Shown here one piece after another: positions 35,699 through 43,957 of a DNA stretch of 45,411 bases; the first letter of the stretch is position 1; every line of letters starts with the position of its first letter. The position numbers were made by a program, and so were the translations under genes. The notes below the pieces were generated by a model. That model worked only from the letters and a program-made list of their open reading frames with translations, had not been told where the DNA came from and did no database searches. The stretch is from assembly GCA_004210805.1 (NCBI GenBank), contig SDXZ01000049.1:1-45411 (forward strand). The letters run 5' to 3'. This DNA is from Acidovorax sp. (GTDB taxonomy: Bacteria; Pseudomonadota; Gammaproteobacteria; Burkholderiales; Burkholderiaceae_C).

Positions 35699-35757
35699 TA
35701 AAAACCGGCCTCAGCGCTTATTCAGCAAGGGCTTATAGCTACCAAAATAATAGCAAA
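35699..35757 (+). repeat. Dispersed two-hairpin repeat, intergenic copy
   Basis: A full copy: taaaaaccggcctcagcgct, then tattcagcaagggcttatag, then ctaccaaaataatagcaaac. The second hairpin (agcgctta / aagggctt) is slightly mismatched; the first (gctac / atagc) is good. It lies in the 104-bp gap between rlmH and maf. Confidence 0.8.
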
Positions 35758-35789
35758 CGCCCCCTAGGCCATGCGCCGGCTCGGTGCGC

Positions 35790-36257
35790 TCACTCGCGGT
35801 GGTACGGGTGGCCAGCGTTCACTGACCAGGCGCGGTAGAGCTGCTCGATCAGCAGCACGCGCACCATGGCGTGGGGCAAGGTCAGATCTGACAGGCGGAT
35901 GCGCTCGTGCGCGGCCTGGCGAAAGGCAGGGTCAAGCCCGTCAGGGCCACCGATGACCAGCGCCACATCGTCCCCGCTCAGTTGCCAGCCTTTGAGCCGC
36001 TCGGCCAGCGCTTTGGTGGTGAGGTTGGTGCCGCGCTCGTCAAGGGCCACCACCCGCGTGCCGCGCGGGATGGCGGCCTCAATGCGATCACGCTCAGCGG
36101 CGTAGAGCGTTTCCAGCGTCTTCGAGCCACGGGGCTCGGTCTTGACGGCCTTGAGCTCGACCTTGAGCTCAGGCGGGAAACGCTTGGCGTAGTCGTCGTA
36201 GGCGGTTTGCGCCCAGTCGGGCACACGCTGGCCTACCGCCACGATCAGCAGCTTCAT
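35790..36257 (-). CDS. rlmH: 23S rRNA pseudouridine-1915 N3-methyltransferase RlmH
   Basis: SPOUT-class methyltransferase acting on pseudouridine 1915 of 23S rRNA in assembled 70S ribosomes. The product has 155 residues, the exact family length. The start [20 protein letters not shown] and the SAM-binding knot [20 protein letters not shown] are typical. The C-terminal [20 protein letters not shown] and the end HPYHRE, which contacts the nucleotide, are intact. It follows rsfS by 77 bp, a standard pairing. Confidence 0.97.
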   Translation of the reverse strand: MKLLIVAVGQRVPDWAQTAYDDYAKRFPPELKVELKAVKTEPRGSKTLETLYAAERDRIEAAIPRGTRVVALDERGTNLTTKALAERLKGWQLSGDDVALVIGGPDGLDPAFRQAAHERIRLSDLTLPHAMVRVLLIEQLYRAWSVNAGHPYHRE

Positions 36258-36334
36258 GGAATCTCAGCCTGGGTGCGTGGTGGACCAGATGGTGACCGAT
36301 GCGTGCGCGTGGCGCACGACAGTGCGGCGCCCGA

Positions 36335-37267
36335 TCAGCGCTTGCGGCCAGGCGCCTTCTTGGCAGCGGGCTTGGCCGCGCCAGAGGCAGACGTGCGGGA
36401 CGCTGGCCGGCCTTCGCCGCGGGCGGGTGCCTTGGCTGCGGGCGACGACTTCTTGGCTGCAGGCTTCTTTGCGCCGCCGGGCTTGACGACCACCGTCTTG
36501 ATGGGCGTCGACTTGGGGCTGGCGGGCTTCTTGGCGGGTGCTGCGGTGCTGCCGCCGGCCTTGCTGGCAGGCTTCGTCGCCGGTTTGCTGGCTGGCTTGC
36601 TGCCGGCCCTGTTGTCTGTGCGGGCCGCTGGTTTGCTCGCGCTGGTTTTGGCGGCGGGCTTCGACGCGGGCTTGGCGCCGGCCGATTTGGCCGGTGCGGC
36701 TGCGGCCGTCTTGGCTGCGGTCTTGGCCACGGCTTTCACCGTGGCCTTGCCGGAGCGGGCTGCCACCGTGGGGGCTGGCGACTTCTTGGCCGGCGTCTTT
36801 GCTGCGGCCTTGGCGCCCGACTTGGCGGCCTTCTGGGCCGATTTCTTTTCGGCCAGGTCAGCGGCAGCGGTCGAGAGGGGCTTGGCAGCGCCCAGCTTCA
36901 GGCGCACGGGCATTTCGCCCCACAGCTCTTCCAGGCGGTAATACTGGCGGATGGCGGGCTGCATGATGTGCGCCACAGCGGCGCCGCAGTCCACGATGAT
37001 CCATTCGCCGTTGTCTTCGCCTTCGATGCGCGGCTTGTTGAAGCCGGCTTCCTTGACCGCATCGCGCACGCTGGCGGCGAGGGCCTTGGTCTGGCGGTTG
37101 GAAGTCCCCGATGCCACGATCACCCGTTCAAACAGCGGCGAGAGGTGCTCGGTATTGAAAACCTGGATGTCTTGCGCCTTGACGTCCTCCAGCCCATCGA
37201 CGATGGCGCGCTGGAGCTTGGTAACGTCTTTTTTGGCGGCGGTTTCCGATTTGGTGGAGGTGGTCAT
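36335..37267 (-). CDS. rsfS: Ribosomal silencing factor RsfS with histone H1-like tail
   Basis: Binds ribosomal protein uL14 and keeps the subunits apart in starvation. The folded RsfS domain covers residues 15-125: DVTKLQRAIVDGLEDVKAQD, VIVASGTSNRQTKALAASVR, EGEDNGEWIIVDCGAAVAHI and MQPAIRQYYRLEELWG. The protein then continues for about 180 more residues, made almost only of Lys, Ala, Pro and Ser (AAKSGAKAAAKTPAKKS and many similar units), to a total of 310. Typical RsfS proteins are about 105-150 residues. The tail resembles bacterial histone H1-like or AlgP-type C termini and would be strongly basic and disordered. No frame break separates the parts, so it is a true single open frame. Confidence 0.93.
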   Translation of the reverse strand: MTTSTKSETAAKKDVTKLQRAIVDGLEDVKAQDIQVFNTEHLSPLFERVIVASGTSNRQTKALAASVRDAVKEAGFNKPRIEGEDNGEWIIVDCGAAVAHIMQPAIRQYYRLEELWGEMPVRLKLGAAKPLSTAAADLAEKKSAQKAAKSGAKAAAKTPAKKSPAPTVAARSGKATVKAVAKTAAKTAAAAPAKSAGAKPASKPAAKTSASKPAARTDNRAGSKPASKPATKPASKAGGSTAAPAKKPASPKSTPIKTVVVKPGGAKKPAAKKSSPAAKAPARGEGRPASRTSASGAAKPAAKKAPGRKR

Positions 37268-37386
37268 CAGGTCGTGAATAGAGAGGGAAATGGATTCAAT
37301 ATAGCGTGCAACGCAGCGCGCAGCCAGTAGGGCTGCGCCTTGGGTGTTGCGCTGGCGTCGCGCTGGGGCGCCGCGGCAGTTTGAGG

Positions 37387-37449
37387 TGTTTTTGGCCTCT
37401 GGCGCTCATGTGAAAAGCGCGTACAGCTATTGAAATTATAGCTTTCAAG
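37387..37449 (+). repeat. Dispersed two-hairpin repeat, intergenic copy
   Basis: The copy reads tgtttttggcctctggcgct, then a spacer and aaaagcgcgtacagctattg, then aaattatagc. The ggcc end, the gcgct/agcgc arms and the gctat/atagc hairpin are all recognisable. It lies in the 217-bp gap between rsfS and hemF, where nadD would often be found. Confidence 0.75.
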
Positions 37450-37484
37450 CTTTTTCTACCTTCTGGCGCCATCATCCCGGTGCA

Positions 37485-38453
37485 TCAGGTCGCGGCTTGC
37501 GCCGCGCTGCCCAGCCAGTCGCGCCGCACCAGAAAGCGCTGGGCAAGCTCCGCTTCGGGTGAGCCAGGAGCCTCTGAGCGCTGGTATGACCACGCTACCA
37601 GCGGCGGCATCGACAACAAAATGGATTCGGTGCGCCCACCCGACTGCAAGCCAAAGTGCGTGCCCCGGTCCCAGACCAGGTTGAACTCAACATACCGGCC
37701 GCGGCGGTAGAGCTGGAAGCCGCGCTCGCGCTCGCCGAATGGCATGTGCTGGCGGCGCTCGACGATGGGCAGGTAGGCCGCCAGGAAGGCGTCGCCCACC
37801 GACTGCGTCATCGCAAGGCTCTGCTCAAAGCCCAGTTCCGAGAAGTCGTCGTAGAACACGCCACCCACGCCGCGCTGCTCGCTGCGGTGCTTGAGGAAAA
37901 AATACTCGTCGCACCACTGCTTGAAGCGGGGGTATTTGTCGTCACCAAAGGGGGCCAGCGCGTCGCGGCAGGTGCGGTGAAAGTGCACCGCGTCGTCCTC
38001 GAAGCCGTAGTACGGCGTGAGGTCCATGCCGCCGCCAAACCAGCAGGTGGGCGCCTGGCCGGGGTGGCCTGCCGCGATCATGCGGACGTTCATGTGCACC
38101 GTGGGCACATACGGGTTCCGAGGGTGAAACACCAGCGATACACCCATCGCCTCGAACGGCGCGCCAGCCAGCTCAGGCCGGTGCTGCGTGGCCGAAGGCG
38201 GCAACTGCGGCCCCCGCACGTGGCTGAAGCCGCAGCCGGCGCGCTCGAACACGCGGCCGTTTTCCAGGATCTTGGTGATGCCGTCGCCTTGCAGAGGCTC
38301 GCCTGGGGCCTTGCTCCAGGCGTCGGCTACAAAACGCGCACCACTCTCGCCTTCCACGGCTTCGAGCGCACCGGTAATGCGGGCCTGCAGGCCCTGCAGA
38401 TAGTCGCGTACGGTTGCCATGGTGGCCGGGTTCAGTCCAGGTTGTTGTTGCAT
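37485..38453 (-). CDS. hemF: Oxygen-dependent coproporphyrinogen III oxidase
   Basis: Converts coproporphyrinogen III to protoporphyrinogen IX using oxygen, late in haem synthesis. The product has 322 residues. Motifs: [91 protein letters not shown] and the C-terminal [20 protein letters not shown], in the normal order. The start [20 protein letters not shown] may alternatively begin at the inner Met. It is followed by the rsfS group and preceded by purD. Confidence 0.97.
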   Translation of the reverse strand: MQQQPGLNPATMATVRDYLQGLQARITGALEAVEGESGARFVADAWSKAPGEPLQGDGITKILENGRVFERAGCGFSHVRGPQLPPSATQHRPELAGAPFEAMGVSLVFHPRNPYVPTVHMNVRMIAAGHPGQAPTCWFGGGMDLTPYYGFEDDAVHFHRTCRDALAPFGDDKYPRFKQWCDEYFFLKHRSEQRGVGGVFYDDFSELGFEQSLAMTQSVGDAFLAAYLPIVERRQHMPFGERERGFQLYRRGRYVEFNLVWDRGTHFGLQSGGRTESILLSMPPLVAWSYQRSEAPGSPEAELAQRFLVRRDWLGSAAQAAT

Positions 38454-38552
38454 TTCAGTAATCTATTGCGCACGCACCACTCGCGGTCCATAAAACTGGC
38501 GCTGCCAGGACCAGTGCCCCCCGCGCAAGGGCCGCCCCGCCGCGCTGGGGGC

Positions 38553-38618
38553 GTCCCCCTCACGCTTCGCGCAGCGAGGCGAGAGAGGGGAAAGGCGCCG
38601 AAGGCGACTCAGGGGGAG
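38553..38618 (-). repeat. GC-rich stop-adjacent repeat after purD
   Basis: On the minus strand, right behind the purD stop, the sequence reads ctccccctgagtcgccttcg, then gcgcctttcccctctctcgc, then a hairpin arm ending gagggggac. The pieces ccccctgag, ggcgcc and the cccctctctcgc/gcgaagcgtgaggggg stem recur after yebC and in part after the HerA-like gene. The overall stem (cccctc with gagggg) could act as a terminator-like structure. Confidence 0.7.
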
Positions 38619-39896
38619 CTATTTGACAGCCCTGAAGCCAATGTCGCGGCGGTACTGGGCGCCATCAAACTGAATGCCGCGCGCCACGTCGTACGCCCGC
38701 AGCTGCGCCTGCTTGACGCTGTCGGCCAGCACCGTCACGCACAACACGCGGCCACCCGTCACGCTGACTACACCGTCCTTGAGCTGCGTACCGGCGTGGA
38801 ACACCACGGCATCGTCCGCATCCTGCGGCAGGCCGGTGATCGCATCGCCTTTGCGCGGAGTTTCGGGATAGCCATGGGCGGCCATCACTACGCCCAGCGC
38901 GGTGCGGCGGTCCCACTGCAGTTCCATCTGGTCGAGCTTGCCGTCGGCCGCTGCGGCCATCACATCGCTGAAATCGCTTTTCAGGCGCATCAAGATGGGC
39001 TGGGTCTCGGGGTCGCCCATGCGGCAGTTGAATTCGAGCGTCTTGGGGTGGCCCTTGGCGTCGATCATCAAGCCGGCATACAGGAAGCCGGTGTAAGGGA
39101 TGCCGTCTTTTTCCATGCCACGGATCGTGGGCAGGATGATCTCGCGCATGGCGCGGGCGTGTACGTCGGCCGTGACCACCGGCGCGGGCGAGTAAGCACC
39201 CATGCCGCCCGTATTGGGGCCTTCGTCGCCGTCTTTGAGGCGCTTGTGGTCCTGGCTCGTGGCCAGCGCCAGCACGTTCTTGCCGTCGCACAGCACGATG
39301 AAGGACGCTTCCTCGCCTTCGAGGAACTCCTCGATCACCACGCGCGCACCACCTTCGTTGTGCGTCACGCCGTACTTGTTGTCCACCAGCATGAAGTCGA
39401 CGGCGTCATGCGCTTCCTTCAGCGTCATGGCCACGACCACGCCCTTGCCTGCGGCCAGGCCGTCGGCCTTGATGACGATGGGCGCACCCAGGCGGTCCAC
39501 AAAGGCGTGGGCAGCCACTGGGTCGGTAAAGGTGTCGTAGTCCGCGGTGGGGATGCCGTGACGGCGCATGAAGGCCTTGGAAAAGGCCTTCGAGCTTTCC
39601 AGTTGTGCCGCGGCCTGCGTGGGGCCAAAAATGCGCAGGCCGTGCGCGCGGAATTCATCCACGATGCCGGCAGCCAGAGGCGCCTCGGGGCCGACCACCG
39701 TGAGGGCGATCTTCTGCTCCTGCGCCCACACCCGCAGCGCCTGCACGTCGGTGATGGCCACGTTTTCGAGCTTGGAGTTGAGCGCCGTGCCGCCATTGCC
39801 GGGCGCTACAAACACCTTGGTGACCTTGGGAGACTCGGCCAGCTTCCAGGCCATTGCGTGTTCACGGCCGCCGCCACCAATCACAAGTACTTTCAT
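38619..39896 (-). CDS. purD: Phosphoribosylamine-glycine ligase
   Basis: ATP-grasp enzyme of purine synthesis joining glycine to phosphoribosylamine (GAR synthetase), 425 residues. The start is the ATG giving MKVLVIGGGGREHAMAWKLA, the classic PurD N terminus; the frame upstream is not coding. Other motifs: GPEAPLAAGIVDEFRAHGLR, FGPTQAAAQLESSKAFSKAF, VIKADGLAAGKGVVVA, EEASFIVLCDGKNVLALA, NTGGMGAYSPAPVVT and LEFNCRMGDPETQPIL. It is in line with yebC upstream and hemF downstream, but repeats in both gaps make a single transcript uncertain. Confidence 0.98.
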   Translation of the reverse strand: MKVLVIGGGGREHAMAWKLAESPKVTKVFVAPGNGGTALNSKLENVAITDVQALRVWAQEQKIALTVVGPEAPLAAGIVDEFRAHGLRIFGPTQAAAQLESSKAFSKAFMRRHGIPTADYDTFTDPVAAHAFVDRLGAPIVIKADGLAAGKGVVVAMTLKEAHDAVDFMLVDNKYGVTHNEGGARVVIEEFLEGEEASFIVLCDGKNVLALATSQDHKRLKDGDEGPNTGGMGAYSPAPVVTADVHARAMREIILPTIRGMEKDGIPYTGFLYAGLMIDAKGHPKTLEFNCRMGDPETQPILMRLKSDFSDVMAAAADGKLDQMELQWDRRTALGVVMAAHGYPETPRKGDAITGLPQDADDAVVFHAGTQLKDGVVSVTGGRVLCVTVLADSVKQAQLRAYDVARGIQFDGAQYRRDIGFRAVK

Positions 39897-40066
39897 AGGG
39901 ACCTTTGTGAACTCCTGGCGCGGCGCAGAGCGGCACACAGGGGTTCGGGAAAACATCTCAATCGCAGTTATTCAACATTCTTTGCGCCGGGCCATGAGCG
40001 CCAGCAACCGTCGCGGCCCCCTCGCCAGTGCACCCGTGGAACTGGCTTCTCCAGGCCACCGGGTGC

Positions 40067-40120
40067 GTCCCCCCTCCCGCGCAGCGAGAGAGGGGGAAGG
40101 CGCGCAGCGCCTCAGGGGGT
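40067..40120 (-). repeat. GC-rich stop-adjacent repeat after yebC
   Basis: On the minus strand, 4 bp behind the yebC stop: accccctgaggcgctgcgcg, then ccttccccctctctcgctgc, then gcgggagggggga. It has the same order of parts as the purD copy (ccccctgag, gcgc hairpin, ccccctctctcgc with a gaggggg arm). It ends near 40067. Confidence 0.75.
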
Positions 40121-40124
40121 GATC

Positions 40125-40844
40125 TCACAACGCCGCGTTGTGATAGACCTCTTGAGCGTCGTCCAGATCTTCCAGCACGTCCAGCAGTTTTTGCATGCGC
40201 GCAGCGTCGTCGCCTTCCAGCTCGATGGTGTTCTCCGCACGCATCGTGACCTCGGCCACCTCGGGCACCAGACCCGCGGCCTGCAGCGCATCCTTGACCG
40301 CTTCGAAATCAGCTGGGCTCGTCAGCACTTCGATGGCACCGTCTTCGCCGGTAACGACGTCTTCGGCGCCGGCCTCCAGCGCCACCTCCATCACCTTGTC
40401 TTCGCTGGTGCCGGGGGCAAAGATGAGCTGACCGCAGTGCTTGAACTGAAACACCACCGAACCCTCGGTCCCCATGCTGCCACCGTGCTTGCTGAAGGCG
40501 TGGCGCACTTCGGCCACGGTGCGCACGCGGTTGTCAGTCATGGTGTCGATCATGATGGCCACGCCGCCGATGCCGTAGCCCTCATAGCGGATTTCTTCGT
40601 AGGTCAAGCCCTCAGCGTTGCCGGTGGCCTTGTCGATGTTGTACTTGATGCGGTCGGCGGGCATGTTGGCCGCCTTGGCCTTGTCCACCGCCAGGCGCAG
40701 GCGGGGGTTGGCAGACAGGTCGCCGCCGCCGGAACGGGCAGCGACGGTGATTTCGCGAATGATGCGGGTCCAGATCTTGCCGCGCTTTTCATCCTGCCGC
40801 CCTTTGCGGTGCTGGATATTCGCCCATTTGCTGTGTCCTGCCAC
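40125..40844 (-). CDS. yebC: YebC/PmpR-family protein (TACO1-like)
   Basis: Conserved protein of 239 residues, variously described as a DNA-binding regulator and, in its TACO1/YebC2 relatives, as a factor that helps ribosomes through proline stretches. It starts at a GTG (40842-40844) giving [20 protein letters not shown], the invariant N terminus of the family. Other motifs: [60 protein letters not shown] and [15 protein letters not shown]. Length and motifs are complete. It diverges from the HerA-like gene with 236 bp between the starts. Confidence 0.97.
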   Translation of the reverse strand: MAGHSKWANIQHRKGRQDEKRGKIWTRIIREITVAARSGGGDLSANPRLRLAVDKAKAANMPADRIKYNIDKATGNAEGLTYEEIRYEGYGIGGVAIMIDTMTDNRVRTVAEVRHAFSKHGGSMGTEGSVVFQFKHCGQLIFAPGTSEDKVMEVALEAGAEDVVTGEDGAIEVLTSPADFEAVKDALQAAGLVPEVAEVTMRAENTIELEGDDAARMQKLLDVLEDLDDAQEVYHNAAL

Positions 40845-41080
40845 GGGAAGTCCTTTTGTATTGATTTAATCTAGCCATGCTGGTTCGGTCCGGCGCGGCA
40901 GTAAACCGTGTCTTTTGCGCCACGGCTGTGTTGCAACTCGTGGCGGAAAGCGCGTGCCGTGGTGAGGTTTGCGCATCGCGGTGGTGCGAAATCCCCCCGT
41001 TTCACCTCTGTCGCCCCTGGGCCGAACCCGTCATCCGCCGATTTTACTTTTGCCGCCCCGCTCCCCCGAGGAAACCCGAC

Positions 41081-42613
41081 ATGGCCGAACCCCTGCTCAT
41101 TGCCAAGCACGACACGACTGAATGCCACCTGCTGCCCGGCCTGGCCAACCGCCACGGGCTCATCACCGGGGCCACCGGTACCGGCAAGACCGTGACACTG
41201 CAGACCCTGGCCGAGAACTTCTCGCGCATTGGCGTGCCGGTGTTCATGGCCGACGTGAAGGGCGACCTCACCGGTGCGAGCCAGCCCGGCAAGATCGGCG
41301 ACAAGCTGGCCGCCGTGCTGAAAGAGCGAGGTCTGGACCTGCCTACACCGCTCGCCTGCCCCACCACGCTGTGGGACGTGTTCGGCCAGCAAGGCCACCC
41401 CGTGCGCGCCACGGTGTCGGACATGGGCCCGCTGCTGCTGGGCCGCATGCTCAACCTGAACGAGACCCAGCTTGGCGTGCTCAACCTGGTGTTCAAGATC
41501 GCCGACGACAACGGCATGCTGCTGCTGGACTTGAAGGACCTGCGCGCCATGCTGCAGTACGTGGGCGACAACGCCAAGGAGTTCACCACCGAATACGGCA
41601 ACGTGAGCGCCGCCAGCGTGGGCGCCATCCAGCGTGGCCTTTTGCAGATCGAGCAGCAGGGCGGCAGCGAATTCTTTGGCGAGCCGATGCTCAACATCAA
41701 CGACTTCATGCAGACGGTGGATGGCCACGGCGTGGTCAACATCCTGGCGGCCGACAAGCTGATGAATTCGCCGCGCCTGTACGCCACCTTCCTCTTGTGG
41801 ATGCTGTCTGAACTGTTCGAGCAACTGCCTGAAATCGGCGACCCCGACCAGCCCAAGCTGGTGTTCTTCTTTGACGAGGCCCACCTCTTGTTCAACGAAG
41901 CGCCCAAGGTGCTTGTCGAACGCATCGAGCTGGTGGTGCGCCTGGTGCGCTCCAAGGGCGTGGGCGTGTATTTCGTCACGCAGAACCCGCTCGACATCCC
42001 CGACAGCGTGCTCGCCCAGCTGGGCAACCGCGTCCAGCACGCGCTGCGCGCCTTCACCCCCCGCGACCAGAAGGCCGTCAAAGCCACGGCCACCACCATG
42101 CGGCAAAAGCCGGGCTTGGACATCGAAACTGCCATCACTGAACTGGCCGTGGGCGAGGCGTTGATCAGCTTCCTGGACGCCAAAGGCCGCCCCAGCGTGA
42201 CCGAACGCGTGTTTGTGCTGCCCCCAGGCAGCCAGCTTGGCCCCATCACCCCACAGCAACGCCAGGCGCTGGTGGCCGGGTCACTGGTGGCGGGCGTGTA
42301 CGAAAAAGTCGTGGACCGCGAGTCCGCCTACGAAAAGCTCAAGGGCCGCGCGGACAGCGCCCCCGCGGCACCGGCAGGCACGCCTGCTGCCCGCACGCCC
42401 GGCGGCACCCCGATGGGCACGGCGCCAGGCGGCGCGCAGGAGGGCGGCTTTCTCAACGATCTGTTTTTCGGAACCACCGGCCCGCGCGGCGGGCGCAAGG
42501 ACGGCCTGGCGCAGACCATGGCCAAGTCGGCCGTGCGCACCATGGGCACCACTTTGGGCAAGGAGATCCTGCGCGGCGTGCTGGGCGGCATCTTCGGTAG
42601 CAAAAAGAGGTAG
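41081..42613 (+). CDS. HerA-like ATPase, DUF853 family (YjgR-like)
   Basis: Predicted hexameric P-loop ATPase of the FtsK-HerA group, 510 residues. The start is the ATG giving [20 protein letters not shown] with a cgagga ribosome-binding site; the frame is open for 68 codons upstream, but that part looks non-coding. Walker A is GATGTGKT at residues 30-37, Walker B is [13 protein letters not shown], and [20 protein letters not shown] is the conserved sensor-like segment. Other motifs are [15 protein letters not shown] and [12 protein letters not shown]. The C terminus has an Ala/Pro/Gly-rich linker and a final helical segment ([20 protein letters not shown]). The family role is not settled; relatives pump or process DNA. 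No nuclease partner such as NurA is adjacent. Confidence 0.93.
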   Translation: MAEPLLIAKHDTTECHLLPGLANRHGLITGATGTGKTVTLQTLAENFSRIGVPVFMADVKGDLTGASQPGKIGDKLAAVLKERGLDLPTPLACPTTLWDVFGQQGHPVRATVSDMGPLLLGRMLNLNETQLGVLNLVFKIADDNGMLLLDLKDLRAMLQYVGDNAKEFTTEYGNVSAASVGAIQRGLLQIEQQGGSEFFGEPMLNINDFMQTVDGHGVVNILAADKLMNSPRLYATFLLWMLSELFEQLPEIGDPDQPKLVFFFDEAHLLFNEAPKVLVERIELVVRLVRSKGVGVYFVTQNPLDIPDSVLAQLGNRVQHALRAFTPRDQKAVKATATTMRQKPGLDIETAITELAVGEALISFLDAKGRPSVTERVFVLPPGSQLGPITPQQRQALVAGSLVAGVYEKVVDRESAYEKLKGRADSAPAAPAGTPAARTPGGTPMGTAPGGAQEGGFLNDLFFGTTGPRGGRKDGLAQTMAKSAVRTMGTTLGKEILRGVLGGIFGSKKR

Positions 42614-42641
42614 CCCCCCCTGAGGCGCTGCGCGCCCTCTT
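42614..42641 (+). repeat. GC-rich stop-adjacent repeat, short copy
   Basis: Directly after the HerA-like stop: ccccccctgaggcgctgcgc then gccctctt. It shares the first half of the copies after purD and yebC, in the same orientation to its gene, but lacks the second hairpin arm. Confidence 0.6.
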
Positions 42642-42732
42642 ACTGGCGTCTTTACTGAAGCGGTACGCGCCGCAACGAGCAAGAGCAGCAATGTCCGCTG
42701 ATGCGGGTCCCGAACATGGCCGATTCAACCAA

Positions 42733-42794
42733 ACCGTTCGGGCTGAGCTTGTCGAAGCCTCACGCGGCGCTTCGACAAGCTCAGCGTGAACGGT
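42733..42794. repeat. REP-like 26-bp inverted repeat
   Basis: Arms at 42733-42758 (accgttcgggctgagcttgt then cgaagc) and 42769-42794 pair at 24 of 26 positions around a 10-bp loop. This palindrome with its gcttcgacaagctcagc core resembles a widespread REP-type element seen in many beta- and gammaproteobacterial genomes. It could form a long hairpin in RNA or cruciform DNA. Confidence 0.85.
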
Positions 42795-42885
42795 GGTTGT
42801 TTTTTTGACCGCAGGTGGTGACACAGCGCTACGCTGCGCCAGACCTTCTTTGCGGCCTGCAGCAAAGAGCACCATCGCTGGCATT

Positions 42886-42940
42886 GCAAAAAGCCTCTAC
42901 CGCTTGTCCATCAAGCGCCAGAAGCTATCAATTCAATAGC
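42886..42940 (+). repeat. Dispersed two-hairpin repeat, intergenic copy
   Basis: The copy reads gcaaaaagcctctaccgctt, then gtccatcaagcgccagaagc, then tatcaattcaatagc. The second hairpin (cgcttg / caagcg) and the first (gctat / atagc) are both intact. It sits about 100 bp upstream of the GRDP-like gene. Confidence 0.8.
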
Positions 42941-43037
42941 ATTCGGTATCCTCGCCACACCCCTCAAATTCTTCTCCCGGCGCGCGTGCAGGCATGGCAC
43001 CATGCGCGCACAAAACAACACACAACAGGAGGATGGG

Positions 43038-43889
43038 ATGGGACGCATCGACAACCTGCTCGTGCGCTGGGGCCCCCGCACGGTGCTGCTGGCCAGCGGT
43101 ATCTGGGTGCTGGTCTTTGTGGGCATGTTCGCCGGGCTGTGGCGCATGCGCTGGACGTGGGCGGCTTACATGGTCACCACCGTGGTGCTGGCGGCCATCG
43201 TCATCCAGTGGACCAACGTGGTGCGCGAGCGCTACGTGCGCGAGGCCGTCTTGCCCCAGTTCCTCAAGCGCAAGCTGCGCGAGGCCTACCCCCACCTGAA
43301 CCAGAAGGACTGCGAACTGGTCGAGCGCGGGCTGCGCCAGTTCTTCATGGCCTGCATGCGCAGCAGGAAGCAGTTCGTCGCCATGCCGTCCAAGGCGGTG
43401 GATGCCATGTGGCACGAGTTCATCCTGCACACCCAGGCCTACAAAAGCTGGTGCGAGCGCGCGCTGGGCTTCTTTTTGCACCACACCCCCGCCGAGGCCC
43501 TGGGCACCCGCGCCAAGAACAACGACGGCCTGCGCCGCGCCTGGTACTGGGCGTGCAAGGACGAGGGCATCCACCCCAAGTACCCCTCGCGCCTGCCGCT
43601 GCTGTTTGCGCTGGACGCCAAGCTCGCGATTGCGGGCGGCTTTGCCTACGTGCCCGACTGCCGCGACATCATCCGCAAGAGCGATGCCGGGGGTGACGCC
43701 AGCGGCACTTATTGCGGCACCCACTTTGCCGACCACAGCTACAGCGGCAGCTCGGGCGACTTCGGCGGGGCAGAAAGCTCCAGCAGCTCGGGCAGCTCCA
43801 GCAGCAGCGATGGCGGTAGCAGCAGCAGTGACGCAGGCAGCGATGGCGGAAGCTGCGGCAGCGGATGCGGCGGGGGCGGCGGGGACTGA
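43038..43889 (+). CDS. GRDP-like membrane protein with Ser/Gly-rich tail
   Basis: Protein of 283 residues and unknown function. The start is the ATG at 43038 with aggagg five bases ahead. Two N-terminal membrane helices (TVLLASGIWVLVFVGMFAGL and WAAYMVTTVVLAAIVIQW) are followed by a cytoplasmic domain. This domain contains FVAMPSKAVDAMWHEFILHT with Trp125-His126, then YKSWCERALGFFLHHTPAEA, and resembles, from memory, the glycine-rich domain-containing protein-like (GRDP, PF07173) family. The last 50 residues are a Ser/Gly tail built on AGC codon repeats (SSSSSGSSSSSDGGSSSSDA), ending in a Cys/Gly patch (GSCGSGCGGGGGD). Similar tails occur in bacterial TIGR04222-type membrane proteins. It stands alone, 423 bp from the gene before. 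Confidence 0.82.
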   Translation: MGRIDNLLVRWGPRTVLLASGIWVLVFVGMFAGLWRMRWTWAAYMVTTVVLAAIVIQWTNVVRERYVREAVLPQFLKRKLREAYPHLNQKDCELVERGLRQFFMACMRSRKQFVAMPSKAVDAMWHEFILHTQAYKSWCERALGFFLHHTPAEALGTRAKNNDGLRRAWYWACKDEGIHPKYPSRLPLLFALDAKLAIAGGFAYVPDCRDIIRKSDAGGDASGTYCGTHFADHSYSGSSGDFGGAESSSSSGSSSSSDGGSSSSDAGSDGGSCGSGCGGGGGD

Positions 43890-43957
43890 CGCGCTACCGG
43901 CCCACACCGCGGGCCATGGCCCCGACCACCGATCCCTCAGAGAAAACGCCCTCGCCC

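Larger units (their letters stand above)
42614..43037. other. Repeat-rich intergenic region
   Basis: The 424 bp between the HerA-like and GRDP-like genes contain three different repeats: a short GC-rich stop-adjacent copy at 42614-42641, the REP-like palindrome at 42733-42794 and a two-hairpin repeat at 42886-42940. No gene is supported. The start of the next gene has the strong ribosome-binding site aggagg at 43027-43032. Confidence 0.6.

Noticed and set aside
37656-40874. A 1072-codon open frame on the plus strand
   Set aside because: It lies antisense to hemF, purD and yebC, which have complete family motifs. Its product is His/Arg/Gly-rich without any domain, as expected of an antisense frame in GC-rich DNA.
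40877-41080. An N-terminal extension of the HerA-like protein
   Set aside because: The frame is open, but the sequence is Cys/Arg-rich and unlike the family. The ATG at 41081 has a ribosome-binding site and gives the normal family N terminus.
38454-43037. A genomic island or defence system around the HerA-like gene
   Set aside because: HerA-like ATPases can occur in defence systems, but this is the housekeeping DUF853 type. Its neighbours are core genes, and there is no nuclease, Sir2 or integrase partner.
43730-43886. Triplet repeats taken as a CRISPR or satellite
   Set aside because: They are AGC/GGC codons within the Ser/Gly tail of the GRDP-like gene, with no regular spacer structure.
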